Below, in pieces: positions 1 to 9,245 of a DNA stretch of 64,000 bases. The stretch is taken from NCBI GenBank assembly GCA_000507305.1, contig DF239323.1, positions 62,001-126,000 on the forward strand, given 5' to 3'. Each line of letters starts with the position of its first letter. Within the stretch, counting starts at the first letter, position 1. The DNA is from Breviolum minutum Mf 1.05b.01. Lineage: Eukaryota; Sar; Dinophyceae; Suessiales; Symbiodiniaceae. The notes beneath the pieces are model-generated. The model was not told where the DNA came from. It did no database searches and was given only the letters and a program-made list of their open reading frames with translations. A program made the translations under genes and the position numbers.

Positions 1-1
1 C

Positions 2-391
2 GAATCTCCTATGATCACTGATGCACGAGCTCTATATGATGCAAGTACCTCGATGTCACCAGGAGCGAAGCTTGCAGAGAGAAGGACCGCCATAGAGATT
101 CAGATCTGCGTGGAAAGGATGCAAGCCGCAGGAGGAGCTTTGAGGTGGTGCAACAGTCATCAACAACTTGCCGATGGCATGACCAAGGCATCAGCAAGAT
201 CCAAGCTTGCTCATGAACTTCAACGAGGAGTACACTGTCTTCGCTATGACCCGGAGTACACGGCCTCGAAGAAGGTCAAGCAGGCGGACAAGGAGATTGA
301 GCAAGATGCGTTGGACAAGGCCGCTGAAGAGTATGAGGCTCAGAGGAGAGTCAACGAAGGAATCTACACGCTGGCTGACATGGAAAAGTGA
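2..391 (+). CDS. C-terminal end of a Ty1/copia-like Pol (RNase H), 5' truncated by window
   Basis: The frame is open from base 2 to the TGA at 389-391. Residues near the start read TDARALYDAS, followed by ERRTAIEI and RWCNSHQQLADGMTK. This arrangement ends the RNase H domain of copia-type polyproteins, where the Q-x-AD-x-x-TK motif closes the domain. RNase H removes RNA from the RNA:DNA hybrid during reverse transcription. A lysine- and glutamate-rich tail of about 60 residues follows the motif. Reverse transcriptase and integrase would lie upstream of the window. Family call is from motif recognition, not alignment. The next ORF begins 20 nt after the stop. Confidence 0.8.
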   Translation, partial: ESPMITDARALYDASTSMSPGAKLAERRTAIEIQICVERMQAAGGALRWCNSHQQLADGMTKASARSKLAHELQRGVHCLRYDPEYTASKKVKQADKEIEQDALDKAAEEYEAQRRVNEGIYTLADMEK

Positions 392-410
392 GGAGAAAGA
401 GGAGTGCAAG

Positions 411-1358
411 ATGTGTCTGCTACGCGGATGTGGTTTGCCTGTGGAAGAAGGAAGGAAGTACTGCAGCAAACGACATTACCATGCAGCTCAAGGACAGGCG
501 GCAAAGGTGGCAAAGAAAGCAGCAGAAGGTGCTGTTTGGATGCTCACGTTTGCAGGAGAAGGAGGCGAGGCTGAGGCGTACGACGGCGTTGTGTATGAGT
601 TCGTCCCTGTGTATGCCCTGGTCTTTGTCGGTGTCTTCTTCGCTGGATTCTGCTTGATGGTCGGTTACTATGCTGGTCGGCGAGCTGGATGGCGAGATGG
701 CGTCGCAGTCGGAAGAGCGCTTCGTGAGGCTGAGATGGTACCAATGCAGAGAACAGAGAACATCGAAGACGATGATCAGATTGAACCAGAGGATGAACCA
801 GAGACGGAGGAGCAACGAAGAACAAGGTACCTCCGATCCGAGATGTGTGAAGTCTCGGACCCTGATGAGTGGCGTTTGGTTCACCATGGAACAGGAGAAT
901 CGGAAACTAGCAATGAGGATGAAGAAGAGGCTGAGATCAATCTGGATGGTACTCCAGGACGCCCTATGACAAGCACGAGGTTTACTACCGCACAGTTGCG
1001 CCTCTTGGTCGCGAAAGGATACTACGTCTTTTCTGATGAGGAGGTGCAAACAATTCGAGATGGATTCGCACGGGACTACATTCGTCCTAGCTTCAGCGAG
1101 GTCTTCACCCCAGAGATGATGCAGCGAGTCCTACATGGCCAACCTACTCCGGCACCGTTTCCAAGTTATCCTGAAGAATGGGATGGCATGAGCGCTGAGA
1201 CTCAGCGTGCGATGTGGAGTCGTTTGGATGACGCTCTACTGCTTGGATGTCACTTTGAAGAGGTGACTACGATCTCTACTGAGGAAGCCCGATTGCTTCG
1301 AGAAAGCTTGGAAACCGTCCGCGAGTTGGAAGCTGAAGTACTCCGTAGAAGAGCATGA
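411..1358 (+). CDS. downstream ORF of the retrotransposon: Cys/His knuckle plus single membrane span
   Basis: 315 codons from ATG 411, the first ATG after the Pol stop; the same frame is also open back to 207 inside pol. Residues 2-24 contain C2, C7, C18, H22 and H24, a compact zinc-knuckle-like pattern ending YCSKRHYH. Residues about 64-88 are strongly hydrophobic (ALVFVGVFFAGFCLMVGYYAG) and followed by arginines, so one transmembrane helix is likely. Residues about 116-135 and 155-170 are very acidic, and the C-terminus is helical and charged. The position behind pol resembles the env-like ORFs of some plant copia elements, but I see no fusion peptide or other envelope feature. Function unknown. 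Confidence 0.6.
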   Translation: MCLLRGCGLPVEEGRKYCSKRHYHAAQGQAAKVAKKAAEGAVWMLTFAGEGGEAEAYDGVVYEFVPVYALVFVGVFFAGFCLMVGYYAGRRAGWRDGVAVGRALREAEMVPMQRTENIEDDDQIEPEDEPETEEQRRTRYLRSEMCEVSDPDEWRLVHHGTGESETSNEDEEEAEINLDGTPGRPMTSTRFTTAQLRLLVAKGYYVFSDEEVQTIRDGFARDYIRPSFSEVFTPEMMQRVLHGQPTPAPFPSYPEEWDGMSAETQRAMWSRLDDALLLGCHFEEVTTISTEEARLLRESLETVRELEAEVLRRRA

Positions 1359-1608
1359 ACATGCAGCTACGGGTGGCTTCAATTTCTTTTTTCCTTTTGG
1401 GCCTGTGTCAATGCATACTAACAATGCTTGATGTCAGGTTTCCTTGTGATCTTTTGCAGCATATCACTTATGCTGCCTGCTGTTGGCTCATGTTGCGCTA
1501 GGGCGCCCTTTGAGCTACCGAATGGTACTGGCGGTATTACCGCTTCGAGATTGAGTTTTGGAAAAGCAATTGCATCGACAGCTGACTTCGTACGCTGCTG
1601 TTTCGTTG
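1359..1608 (+). other. 3' region of the retrotransposon, LTR not demonstrable
   Basis: Follows the last ORF directly. It carries a T-rich run after 1379 and the string TGCATACTAACAATGC at about 1410-1425. No second LTR copy exists in the window, so the element's right boundary cannot be fixed. The (TA)n tract at 1609 may mark it. Confidence 0.3.
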
Positions 1609-1636
1609 ATAATATATATATATATATATTATATGA
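1609..1636. repeat. (TA)n microsatellite
   Basis: Alternating AT run ending TATTATATG. Confidence 0.8.
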
Positions 1637-1665
1637 ATACATTATACGTCAATATACTGAGAGCC

Positions 1666-1733
1666 CAAATGACCTTTATTTTGAAGGATTTGACCTACAA
1701 AAGGAAGGTCCACCCCTCAAAATAGAGGTCAGT
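1666..1733. repeat. small imperfect inverted repeat
   Basis: TGACCTTTATTTTGAAGG at the left faces CCCTCAAAATAGAGGTCA at the right, giving a hairpin-capable block. Confidence 0.35.
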
Positions 1734-1888
1734 TGAGTTCTAGGTATGTAATAATATATGAATGTATATTTTTTTTGCAGAATAAGAATTGAAACAGGGC
1801 TTTAACAAGACATCATAACGCTCCCTGCTGAAAAAGCAAAAGAAACAAGGGTAACAAAGAGGTTTTTAAGTTTTGTCCGCTGCTCAGG

Positions 1889-2110
1889 ATGGCGGGTTTA
1901 GATGGTGAAACCACACAGTCGGATCTTCTTCAAGCCCCATCATTTTTAAATGTCAGCTCGCTGTTGGTAAAACAAGGTGCGTCAAGCAGTAAGCATCTTG
2001 GACCTCGGTTTTGAAAAAAAGGTGATTTTCCTGCATGCCGAAGCAAAGCTTCTACAAGCGTTGTCCACGTTGCAAAAAATGGTCCAAGCAAAGCTGGAGC
2101 TAAAATCTAG
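1889..2110 (+). CDS. candidate first two coding exons of an unidentified gene
   Basis: ATG at 1889 follows an acceptor-like GTCCGCTGCTCAG. The frame MAGLDGETTQSDLLQAPSFL runs to a donor-like AAG|GTGCGT at 1976/1977. After a putative 67-nt intron (1977-2043, ending GAAG) the phase matches an amphipathic helical stretch (KLLQALSTLQKMVQAKLELK) that reaches a possible GC donor at 2110. The intronic bases are also open in another frame, so a frameshifted pseudogene is an alternative. No family recognised. Confidence 0.32.
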
Positions 2111-2198
2111 GCGTGCATCAATACATCCATTTTCGGGGTACTTTCTTTACTGCTGCTTTGTCAATAGGCGTCAACATATTTGTTTAGGAGAAGCAGAG

Positions 2199-2293
2199 CG
2201 GACCAGGGAGGATTCGAACCTCCAGAACAGTTTGTGCTTCAAACCGCTTGGGTCAGAAAGACAACAATGCCTCATCCAGTGGGCAGCTGGTCC
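2199..2293 (-). tRNA. class-II-like tRNA or tRNA pseudogene / tRNA-derived SINE head
   Basis: On the minus strand a perfect 7-bp acceptor stem (GGACCAG with CTGGTCC) encloses a D-arm-like TGCC-loop-GGCA with GG in the loop. A long variable-arm-like hairpin (GGTTTG...CAAACT) and a perfect 5-bp T stem GGAGG/CCTCC around TTCGAAT follow. The B box is GGTTCGAATCC and the discriminator is G. The 95-nt length fits Ser/Leu-type tRNAs. I cannot fold a convincing anticodon stem, so the isotype is unassigned and a decayed copy is likely. Confidence 0.45.
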
Positions 2294-2510
2294 TGGTGAT
2301 GCAGGGGCCCTTTCTTCAACAATGTGCATAATCGGTAAGCAGTTCCTCGGTTCTTCCCGGTGGAGCCTCCTTCGCCTCAAAATAAAATGGTAAAGTAGGA
2401 CCCCTACTGTATCTTCCATGCCGTAGTCAAAAAAAACCGTTAAAAGATACATTGAGTGATGTTCCCCGGCGGCGATAGAGATTGGAATGCCCAGAAGGGT
2501 GTGCGGGCTA

Positions 2511-2530
2511 CTGCAGAAGGCCTTCTGCAG
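2511..2530. repeat. perfect 20-bp palindrome
   Basis: CTGCAGAAGG followed directly by its reverse complement CCTTCTGCAG, with no spacer. Confidence 0.85.
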
Positions 2531-2669
2531 CCGCGCCAGGGAAAAAATCCTTCTTACAGGCGTAGAACCAATGAAACACCAGCGCCCCCGCCCACAAACC
2601 ATTTGTTCCACCAACGAACGCTTGTTTCAAAAACCCGCTCAAACTAAACCTTTCATATGGTTTTTGCAG

Positions 2670-2795
2670 TGTAGGGCGAAAGTCTTGGGAACGTTGTTTT
2701 TAGCCTTGCATTCCACAAGACATGCAACAATTTTAGATGCCAAATGCGCTGAGGCAATGGCGGAGACCCCGCAGGCGCCGGTGTATCCAGTGTAG
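2670..2795 (+). CDS. candidate terminal coding exon
   Basis: Acceptor-like CATATGGTTTTTGCAG ends at 2669. The frame then runs to TAG at 2793-2795, ending AMAETPQAPVYPV. The same frame is open from 2487 across the palindrome at 2511. Could belong to the gene starting at 1889. No domain recognised. Confidence 0.25.
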   Translation, partial: CRAKVLGTLFLALHSTRHATILDAKCAEAMAETPQAPVYPV

Positions 2796-3127
2796 GGAAT
2801 GGGAGCGGGGACAGACTCGAAACGCTCGGATTTTCCTTGCTTGATGATTTGTGGGGTTTCATCACCACTTGGGAACAATATGTTTATTTAGCCCATTTTC
2901 CTCCAACCATTCACTTGAAGATGATCGGTTGGACGGCGGTTTTTTTTTGGGGGGTCACGCACAAATGACATAGTTCAACATGGTTTTGGAAAGGGATTTT
3001 GTACGCTCATTGTTCCACTGGTTTATACATACGTCAATTGTTCTTTTGCTTGTTGTTTTTTTGCGGGTGGCATCCCGCTTTTTGAGACACAACTGTTTTT
3101 TCTTGTGCGACGCTTCCCCGTCCTCAG

Positions 3128-3203
3128 ATTCTGCGTCCAATCTCGGGTTCCATGATGATGCCGACAGGAGTGGCTGCCCAAAAGAACAGGCTCTAATGCG
3201 AGC
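3128..3203 (+). CDS. candidate internal exon
   Basis: Acceptor-like CGCTTCCCCGTCCTCAG precedes a frame reading SASNLGFHDDADRSGCPKEQ, which ends at the edge of the F element at 3209. Weak evidence; no family. Confidence 0.2.
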
Positions 3204-3208
3204 CTCCC

Positions 3209-3372
3209 CCCTACTTGGAAGACCATCCCAGTGGATGTAGGTGGTTAGGATCACCCCCTTTTTGTAAGCCATGAATGGCCATTTGGAAGTGGTCTCACAA
3301 CCCCAGTTAGCGGGACTGACTTACTAACCATGGGTATTAACCACTTACTAAATGGGATGATCCTCCAAGTAG
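3209..3372. mobile_element. family F MITE
   Basis: Full length, inverted relative to most copies. Ends TACTTGGAAGACCATCCCAG and TGGGATGATCCTCCAAGTA. Confidence 0.7.
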
Positions 3373-3680
3373 AATGTCACCAGTCACCACCAGGATTATG
3401 AATATTCACTGTTACTGGGGAAGCATTCCAGGAGATACATGTTTGGCAAGTTCCCCAAAGGGGGGGGGGGTAGCTGATGATTTTTGGGGCCCCAAGTATA
3501 CTATGATAAAATTTACCAACAGTAATCCAACATCATCCAACAAGTCTTTCTGCCAAAACAAATGCAAAACCCATCCTTGGAAATCCCGCATGGCTTTTTA
3601 AAACCACCAACCGCAAGACTTATGCATTAACTACATAGCTGGCTGGAAGATGGACGATAAGATTGTATACCAGCATCTTC
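3373..3680. other. no gene seen
   Basis: Contains a G10 run at 3459-3468 and no convincing coding or repeat structure. Confidence 0.4.
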
Positions 3681-3753
3681 CTAAGGGTGCTGTTTGAACC
3701 GCAAGGGATGGTGTTTTTCGACACCCCAAACATCATCCATTCAGCACCCCTTG
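3681..3753. repeat. short inverted repeat
   Basis: AAGGGTGCTG on the left faces CAGCACCCCTT on the right, with an inner GGTGTTT/ACACCCC match. Confidence 0.4.
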
Positions 3754-3754
3754 G

Positions 3755-4518
3755 AAGATCCAGGTATCTATTTCTTATGATATCAGGAATGGCATGAGTT
3801 CCACCAGTTCGCGATGTTACTTAAAACTCAGATTGTGTCTGAAAATGGATGGTTGGAAGACGATCCTTTCCTTAAAAAAAGGCCATTTCTCAGGCTTAAC
3901 ATGTCACTGTTTTGAATTTGTTTCGTTGCTTTATGTGATGCTGTTGATCTTGCCATCATTATGGGATTAGATAGATCAAAAATAGTAAAGATGCATCATC
4001 TTTGGTATGTACATACGGTATATACATTGCCATGGCTTTACAAACCACCTTGGATACCCATATGTATTACCATGGCATTTTCCAGGAGTCCAACCTTCTG
4101 TGAGTCGTTTTTCATCAGTACCTTCCAACACGGGAGTGCCTTGGGAAGGTTTACCGGAGGGGGTCCAAACCGGGGGAACCCTGGCATGGTACAAACGGTA
4201 GGTTTCATGGCTGGGGTTGTGTTGCTTAGTTTTTTTTGTATGTTTGTTGGGAAAAAACAGCACGCACCTGGAGAATATTCATGAGAATTTCGTTGTGTTG
4301 CGAGGGTTTTTTGTTGAAAAGGTTTGGTTCGTGGATGGTAAAGAAGAACAATAACGTGGGTGAATTGATGGTGCTGGTAGGTGGTTTTGGTATAGTTTTT
4401 TTGCCACAAGCACCAAGCACGACAAGCACCAAATTGTGCTGCAATAAGTAAATCCTGAGAGAGGGTTTCGACTTATTGGGGGATTCCGCAGTGTTCCATC
4501 ATTTCAGAAGGAAGTCCT
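3755..4518. other. no gene seen
   Basis: AT-rich spacer with scattered short matches to element arms such as CCATGGCATTTTCCA. I find no supported feature. Confidence 0.35.
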
Positions 4519-4630
4519 ACTGCCAATGGAAGAAATCCGGCGATCACCAGTTGAGATTGTAGCTTATCGCATTGTTTACAAGGTTTAATACATCCCAGGT
4601 GGTTAGCCGGACTTCTTCCCTTCAACAGTG
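4519..4630. mobile_element. family D MITE
   Basis: Divergent copy. The left end is ACTGCCAATGG, the right end TTCAACAGTG, and the core keeps CCAGTTGAG and CAGGTGGTTAGCCGG. Confidence 0.5.
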
Positions 4631-4729
4631 TCTTGGTTGTCCAAAGGAGTAGACTTTTCAAGCTGCTTTTTAGATGCTCTCCCTCAAACTGGGCTTCCGC
4701 TCGGCCGAATTTCAGGGGTATACCCTCCC

Positions 4730-4800
4730 AGTCTTAGTATAAAACCTTTGTAAATAATGGGGATATACTAAACAACCTCAACTGGTTTTCTCGCCGGGTT
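4730..4800. mobile_element. family D fragment
   Basis: Only the AAACCTTTGTAAATAATGGG and CCTCAACTGG core remains. Confidence 0.4.
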
Positions 4801-4983
4801 TTTTTCCGGGGGGGCGTCATTTGTTTCATTTAGCATTTGGAAGAGGATTTTCCATTTTGACGTGCGCATACTTTTTGCAAATGAGATGCTCCACTTAAAC
4901 CAACCAGTTTACACGGGCGACTTGTTGGAATGGACAGATTTTTTTTGGGGGGGGGATTGCAGGTGACAACGCTGCAACAGGTA

Positions 4984-5091
4984 GTACACTCCCTGAAACT
5001 AACATGGCACCTGAAAATAGGCCTTCTCAAAAGGAAACTGGATTTTCCAACCATCCATTTTCATATGCTATGTTGGCTTCAGGGAGTGTAC
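4984..5091. mobile_element. family C MITE
   Basis: Good copy: TACACTCCCTGAAACTAACA opposite GGCTTCAGGGAGTGTA. Confidence 0.7.
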
Positions 5092-5324
5092 CGTTTTTTT
5101 TTGACCGTAGCCCACACATACTCTTTCTGACATATTGTATTTTTTCAGTTTCCTATGCACACTTCAAACAAAACAGCATTCTAAAAGGGGATATCAACAT
5201 GGGGACACTCCTCACCCAAATCCTCAAATTCATGTGACTAGCATATTCACCTACATTTGGCTTACAGTGAATTTATACGATAAAGTGCATAGATTTAATA
5301 TTCCATAGCCATGGAGCATTTAAT

Positions 5325-5612
5325 TTAACTAAGGCCGCCACATGCATGATGGATTGTTGATGCACACATCCGCCATTCGACATAAGGCGCCTCAACTGCC
5401 AACACAGATCTCCTATGCTCCACAACTCTGGCAACTTGGACCAATTTTAAGAAGAAAACATCCGAATCCGAGGGCGATTTTTGTAGTTTGTTAAGGATCC
5501 AAGTTTTCCCAGCTGCCTCGGGGCCAAGGTGGTGGAATGTGTAGTTTCTGAGCTTGGTCCCGCATTGGTTCCCGCGTTTTACATCTTCAATTGGCATCTT
5601 TCCTGCCAAAGG
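5325..5612 (-). CDS. candidate exon with Walker-A-like P-loop
   Basis: On the minus strand an acceptor-like GGTTTTTCGCCCCAG is followed by 96 open codons ending at a TAA just past the exon-like block. The frame contains GPEAAGKT, a G-x4-G-K-T P-loop, then WILNKL as expected for the helix after Walker A. A second hydrophobic segment (DVFFLKLVQVARVVE) follows. An NTP-binding protein such as a STAND/NACHT-like ATPase is possible. Walker B cannot be placed within this fragment, so the assignment is inference from a single motif. Confidence 0.35.
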   Translation of the reverse strand, partial: PLAGKMPIEDVKRGNQCGTKLRNYTFHHLGPEAAGKTWILNKLQKSPSDSDVFFLKLVQVARVVEHRRSVLAVEAPYVEWRMCASTIHHACGGLS

Positions 5613-5781
5613 CTGGGGCGAAAAACCAAAGGTTCATCCAGCTTCTATCAGAAAAAAAAATCCATGCACCAAGAAAAAACTCACTGGGCTTGTTGCAGTT
5701 TCCTTACCATGAAGCGGAAAACAAATTCCATAAAAAAATCTCACCAAAAAAAAATAAGCACCAAAAAAACTTGCCCTCCAG

Positions 5782-5851
5782 GGAACCGGGAAGCATATCC
5801 CACCGATTTCGGGGAAGTTCGGACCATCATCGGCTCAAAAGGCCTCGGCTG
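5782..5851 (+). CDS. candidate internal exon
   Basis: Acceptor-like AACTTGCCCTCCAG and donor-like GGCTG|GTATAG bracket a 70-nt frame, NREAYPTDFGEVRTIIGSK. Unidentified. Confidence 0.27.
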
Positions 5852-6123
5852 GTATAGGGGGATACTGTTCTCCCTGAACAGTAACATGACATAGCCCCTG
5901 AAAATAGGGGGATTTTCCTGGAAATCCGGAGATTCCTATTATTCTCAGCTGCACATAGACAGGTTTTTGGGGTGACCCAACCATTTCCCATATAAAGGGT
6001 TGTAAGTTGTAACCCTATAACCCTGGACCTATATGTGCAGCTAAGTATTGGAAAAATTTCACCAAATTTTTGAGGGGCGATAGAATCGATATGTGAGTTT
6101 CCGGGAGGATATATGTGATAGAT

Positions 6124-6238
6124 GGATGTTTCCACAAATGGTGGGCTTCCCCAACAAACCCATGGGTTTTCCTACTAAAAAATGACCATTTTGGGGGTGT
6201 GAATGGGGGGTACCATCATTTTAGGAAACCCCCCATAT
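6124..6238. mobile_element. family E MITE
   Basis: GATGTTTCCACAAATGGTGG opposite GGTACCATCATTTTAGGAAA, ends ATGG/CCAT. Confidence 0.55.
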
Positions 6239-6259
6239 GTTTTCTCGGCTTCCCGGCCT

Positions 6260-6420
6260 CGTAGCTTCCTGGTGCCTCCCATCATCCGGTTGGATCCAAG
6301 GTCAGGGGTTGGAAACCCACCACGTCAGGCCTGGAAGGGTCGATGGAGCGATCGATCCGCGGAATCCTCCAAAATCACCAGGGTTGAACCCAGCGTGGTT
6401 TTTGAAAACCAAAAAAAATC
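6260..6420 (+). other. GC-rich, possibly exonic block
   Basis: All three plus-strand frames are largely open and GC content is higher than in the flanks, but no frame is clearly preferred. Possible exon of unknown frame. Confidence 0.2.
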
Positions 6421-6645
6421 ACAATCTAATCAGAAATGGATAGGGATTTCTGGGTGCGAAATGGTTTTGTTTTTTAAGAAAAACATGGGTTGTTGGAATA
6501 GATATATAAGCCCAGTTTTTTGTTTTGTCATTATAAGCGAAACCAATCGGTTTTGAAGATTTGCCAATTTTATGGTCTAGATTTTTTTGGTTCTGAGAGT
6601 GACAAGGTCACGTATATAGCAAAATGGGAAGCTTTGTGTAAATTA

Positions 6646-6780
6646 GTACCCTCCCCTGAAACTAACAGCAAAAGCACCTGAAAATTGATGGTTGGAATAT
6701 GTTGGAATACTTTCTCGTTTCCTTTTGGGTTTCGGCCTATGTTTCAGGTGCGAGCAAACTGTTAGTTTCAGGGAGAGGTA
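6646..6780. mobile_element. family C MITE
   Basis: TACCCTCCCCTGAAACTAAC opposite GTTAGTTTCAGGGAGAGGTA. Confidence 0.7.
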
Positions 6781-6965
6781 GGTCTGGGAAACTTCTGTCA
6801 GCTTCATGTATGTTTACACTGTACACCTGGTTATTATTTGTTTGAACAGCTGCCAACTATGCACATTCTTTTATAACATAGTTGTGTTTTGCGTCAATCA
6901 ATTTGTGTGATGTCACCCAAAAAAGGTGGAAAAGGTAAAACGAATGGAAACTGGCCAAGATGGAT

Positions 6966-7070
6966 CTAGGTGGTGGTTTTCAATTATTTTTATTTTTACC
7001 TCTCTATGGGGAAGATTCCCATTTTGAATTTTGACTCATATTTTTCAATTTGGTTGAAACCACCAACTAT
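6966..7070. mobile_element. family B MITE
   Basis: CTAGGTGGTGGTTTTCAA left, GGTTGAAACCACCAACTA right. Confidence 0.7.
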
Positions 7071-7084
7071 AGTAGCTTATATTT

Positions 7085-7191
7085 CCCATGGCGGATCCAT
7101 GGGACGATGGTATATTTACCAACATGAAGGTTCATAAAGATCCACCCATTCATGTGGGGTAAATATCCAACATCGTCCCATGGATCCATGG
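7085..7191. mobile_element. family A MITE
   Basis: Arms contain GGATCCATGGGACGATGG and its complement CATCGTCCCATGGATCC. Lies 14 bp from the preceding B copy. Confidence 0.7.
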
Positions 7192-7261
7192 AGAGATTAT
7201 AACTAGGGAAAAGAAATTTCAACACGACTCCATTCCACAACCATTGGGGGTGTTTTTTCAT

Positions 7262-7357
7262 CCAACTGATGAGGTGGTGTCATATCCGGTGTCGGGATTT
7301 GCTCCCGGATATCCCGGAAGCCTCAGCGGACCTCAGCGGATGCAGGCGGGGAAGTGA
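7262..7357 (+). CDS. candidate terminal exon
   Basis: Open frame PTDEVVSYPVSGFAPGYPGS continuing to TGA at 7355-7357. GC-rich relative to its flanks. No splice site is certain and no family recognised. Confidence 0.22.
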   Translation, partial: PTDEVVSYPVSGFAPGYPGSLSGPQRMQAGK

Positions 7358-7432
7358 ACACCGTCGCTGTTATTGTTTTGGAATTGGTTCACGATGTGTG
7401 AATCAACTAATCTAGGGGGAGATTCGAGGTAC

Positions 7433-7602
7433 TTGGAGGATCATCCCGGTTAATTAGTAAGTGGTTCATAACCACGGTGAGTATATAAGTCCCCTAAGGA
7501 TCGGGTTGTGGGACCCCTTCCACATATCCGAACTTCATGGCTTTGAAATGGGGGTGGAATCCTAACCACCTACATCCACTGGGAGCCCATCCTCCGTACG
7601 TC
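7433..7602. mobile_element. family F MITE
   Basis: GTACTTGGAGGATCATCCCG at left. The right end is degraded to GGGAGCCCATCCTCCGTACG. Confidence 0.6.
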
Positions 7603-8228
7603 CTCCGAAATCCTTATATTCAATCCACCGGGCCCCAAACCACCGGGCCCCAAAACAGTACTAAAGTTGGTGGTTGAACCCAACCCATCTAAACAAAATG
7701 CATTGTCAAAAGTGGATCATTTCCCCAAGTTTCGGGGTGAACATAAACAATATTTGGAGCTCTATAGCATACCTAAGATCAAGCTATGTAGGGAGCCAGA
7801 GTCATCCCCCCCTTGAACCCCCCCTTTAAGCATCCTATAAAAGGTTTTCTTGTTTTCGCAATCATGCTGACAACAGGAGGGCAGCAACCTTTAATACTAA
7901 GTGAATATTCAAAACGACCCTGGTTGCTTGGATACATGTTATACAATATACAAAATTACGATTAAACCCCCCCACAATCTTCTGCACATGCTCAATTTGA
8001 GTAGGAAACTAGCCCTGTTTCATGGGCATACGTTTCCCGACCTCTTAATGGGAAATCTTTGAGTACCCAACCAGTCAAATGAGGACAGAGATGGACAGAG
8101 GTGCGAAACCCCCTAAAAGACCAACGGATCACCCAGGAAACTGCCATCTCTGGGAAGGGAAAATTCTGATGAAACGTCATCTTTGAAACATCAATTTTCT
8201 CAAGTGCTTGGTTCCTTTTTGAAAGGGA

Positions 8229-8326
8229 TACCCTCCAGGGAACTAGCATATATCCCCCAAAAAATTCATTTTGAAGATGATTTTCCTTTTCCCCCAGGTG
8301 GGATATGTTAATTCCCTGGAGGGTAC
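8229..8326. mobile_element. family C-related MITE
   Basis: TACCCTCCAGGGAACTAGCA opposite ATGTTAATTCCCTGGAGGGTA; nearly perfect arms. Confidence 0.65.
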
Positions 8327-8334
8327 TCCTGATT

Positions 8335-8541
8335 ATAGGTGGTGGTTTCAAGGATTTTTCAAATTTTGTATCCCTATTCCTTTTGGGAATGATGTTTTTC
8401 CATTTTGCACTTGCTCCCTCGAAAACTAACATATCTCTCTGAAAAATGCTGGTTTGGAACCGGTTGACATGGTCCCTTTTCAGGTGACATTCGTTGATGT
8501 TTTTGGGGGTTATAGGTTTCAACTGGGTTGAAACTACCAAG
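8335..8541. mobile_element. family B MITE interrupted by a family C element
   Basis: The left B half ends near 8405. GGTTGAAACTACCAAG resumes B after a C-like insert at 8413-8511 (GCTCCCTCGAAAACTAACAT). Confidence 0.5.
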
Positions 8542-8631
8542 CATTTTCCAGATTCATTTTGGCTGCAGGTTCTTGCAGGTTGTCGATCTTCTCCGGCTGC
8601 CTTTAGGACGATTCAGGTGATCAGGGCGGGA

Positions 8632-8783
8632 GGTGCTTGGAGGATCAGCCAGCATATGCCCCCAACATTTATAAGCCAAAAAAACGGCGATTTGGAAGGG
8701 GTCCCACAACCCCAGGTCTTGGGGACGAAAACGAACCGTGTTTATTAACCACTTACAGGACATGGAATGATCTTGCAAATGAG
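8632..8783. mobile_element. family F MITE, divergent
   Basis: Left GGTGCTTGGAGGATCAGCCAG. Inner GGGGTCCCACAACCCCAGG retained. The right end has lost the canonical terminus. Confidence 0.5.
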
Positions 8784-8939
8784 GGAGGAAACCTTTTTTA
8801 GCGAGCAGATAGAATGTCATTTTGTCAGTTTCACCGAGTTTTTCCCGGCTGATTTCGTCATCCATTTGGTCCAACTGTCACCCGAAAAAAGTCTTGGAAA
8901 CCTTTACCGGTTAGCTTCTCGCGGTGGCAAAAGACGAGT

Positions 8940-9011
8940 TGCGTTTCCTTTTAGGGGCCTGGCTTCACTTCCAAACGCAGCTGCGTTGGAACTGTTAGTT
9001 CCAGGGGTGTA
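8940..9011. mobile_element. family C right half
   Basis: Ends GGAACTGTTAGTTCCAGGGG; no matching left arm seen. Confidence 0.4.
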
Positions 9012-9245
9012 ATATGACCCCTCTTTTAGAGGGGTCATTAAATTACCTACTTTCTGTTTGGGTTGGTGACATATACTGTAGTGACCACTGTATAAACATA
9101 ATAATCTGGAAAAAAAAACACCGAGGTGTTTTCTTCCCAGTCCGGGTGGTCACCGGAGACAGTTTTTCCGCCAATGTTGGAGCCATGTCAAGATGGTGTT
9201 CCGGAACATCCGGATGGAGCTATTCACCATTCATACCTGGACCTT

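Noticed and set aside
420-1049. 209-codon minus-strand frame opposite the second retrotransposon ORF
   Set aside because: Shadow of the plus-strand ORF, which has the pol neighbour and membrane helix.
1410-1437. TACTAAC branch point plus GTCAG as an intron 3' end in the retrotransposon tail
   Set aside because: No donor or exon can be linked and the region lies after the last stop; kept only as a note.
4038-4409. 123-codon minus-strand open frame
   Set aside because: Low-complexity Lys/Thr/Asn-rich translation, no start or splice support, overlaps other open frames; treated as chance.
7992-8540. 182-codon minus-strand frame, one of the longest in the window
   Set aside because: Runs through a C-related hairpin, a B element and a nested C element; repetitive translation without gene character.
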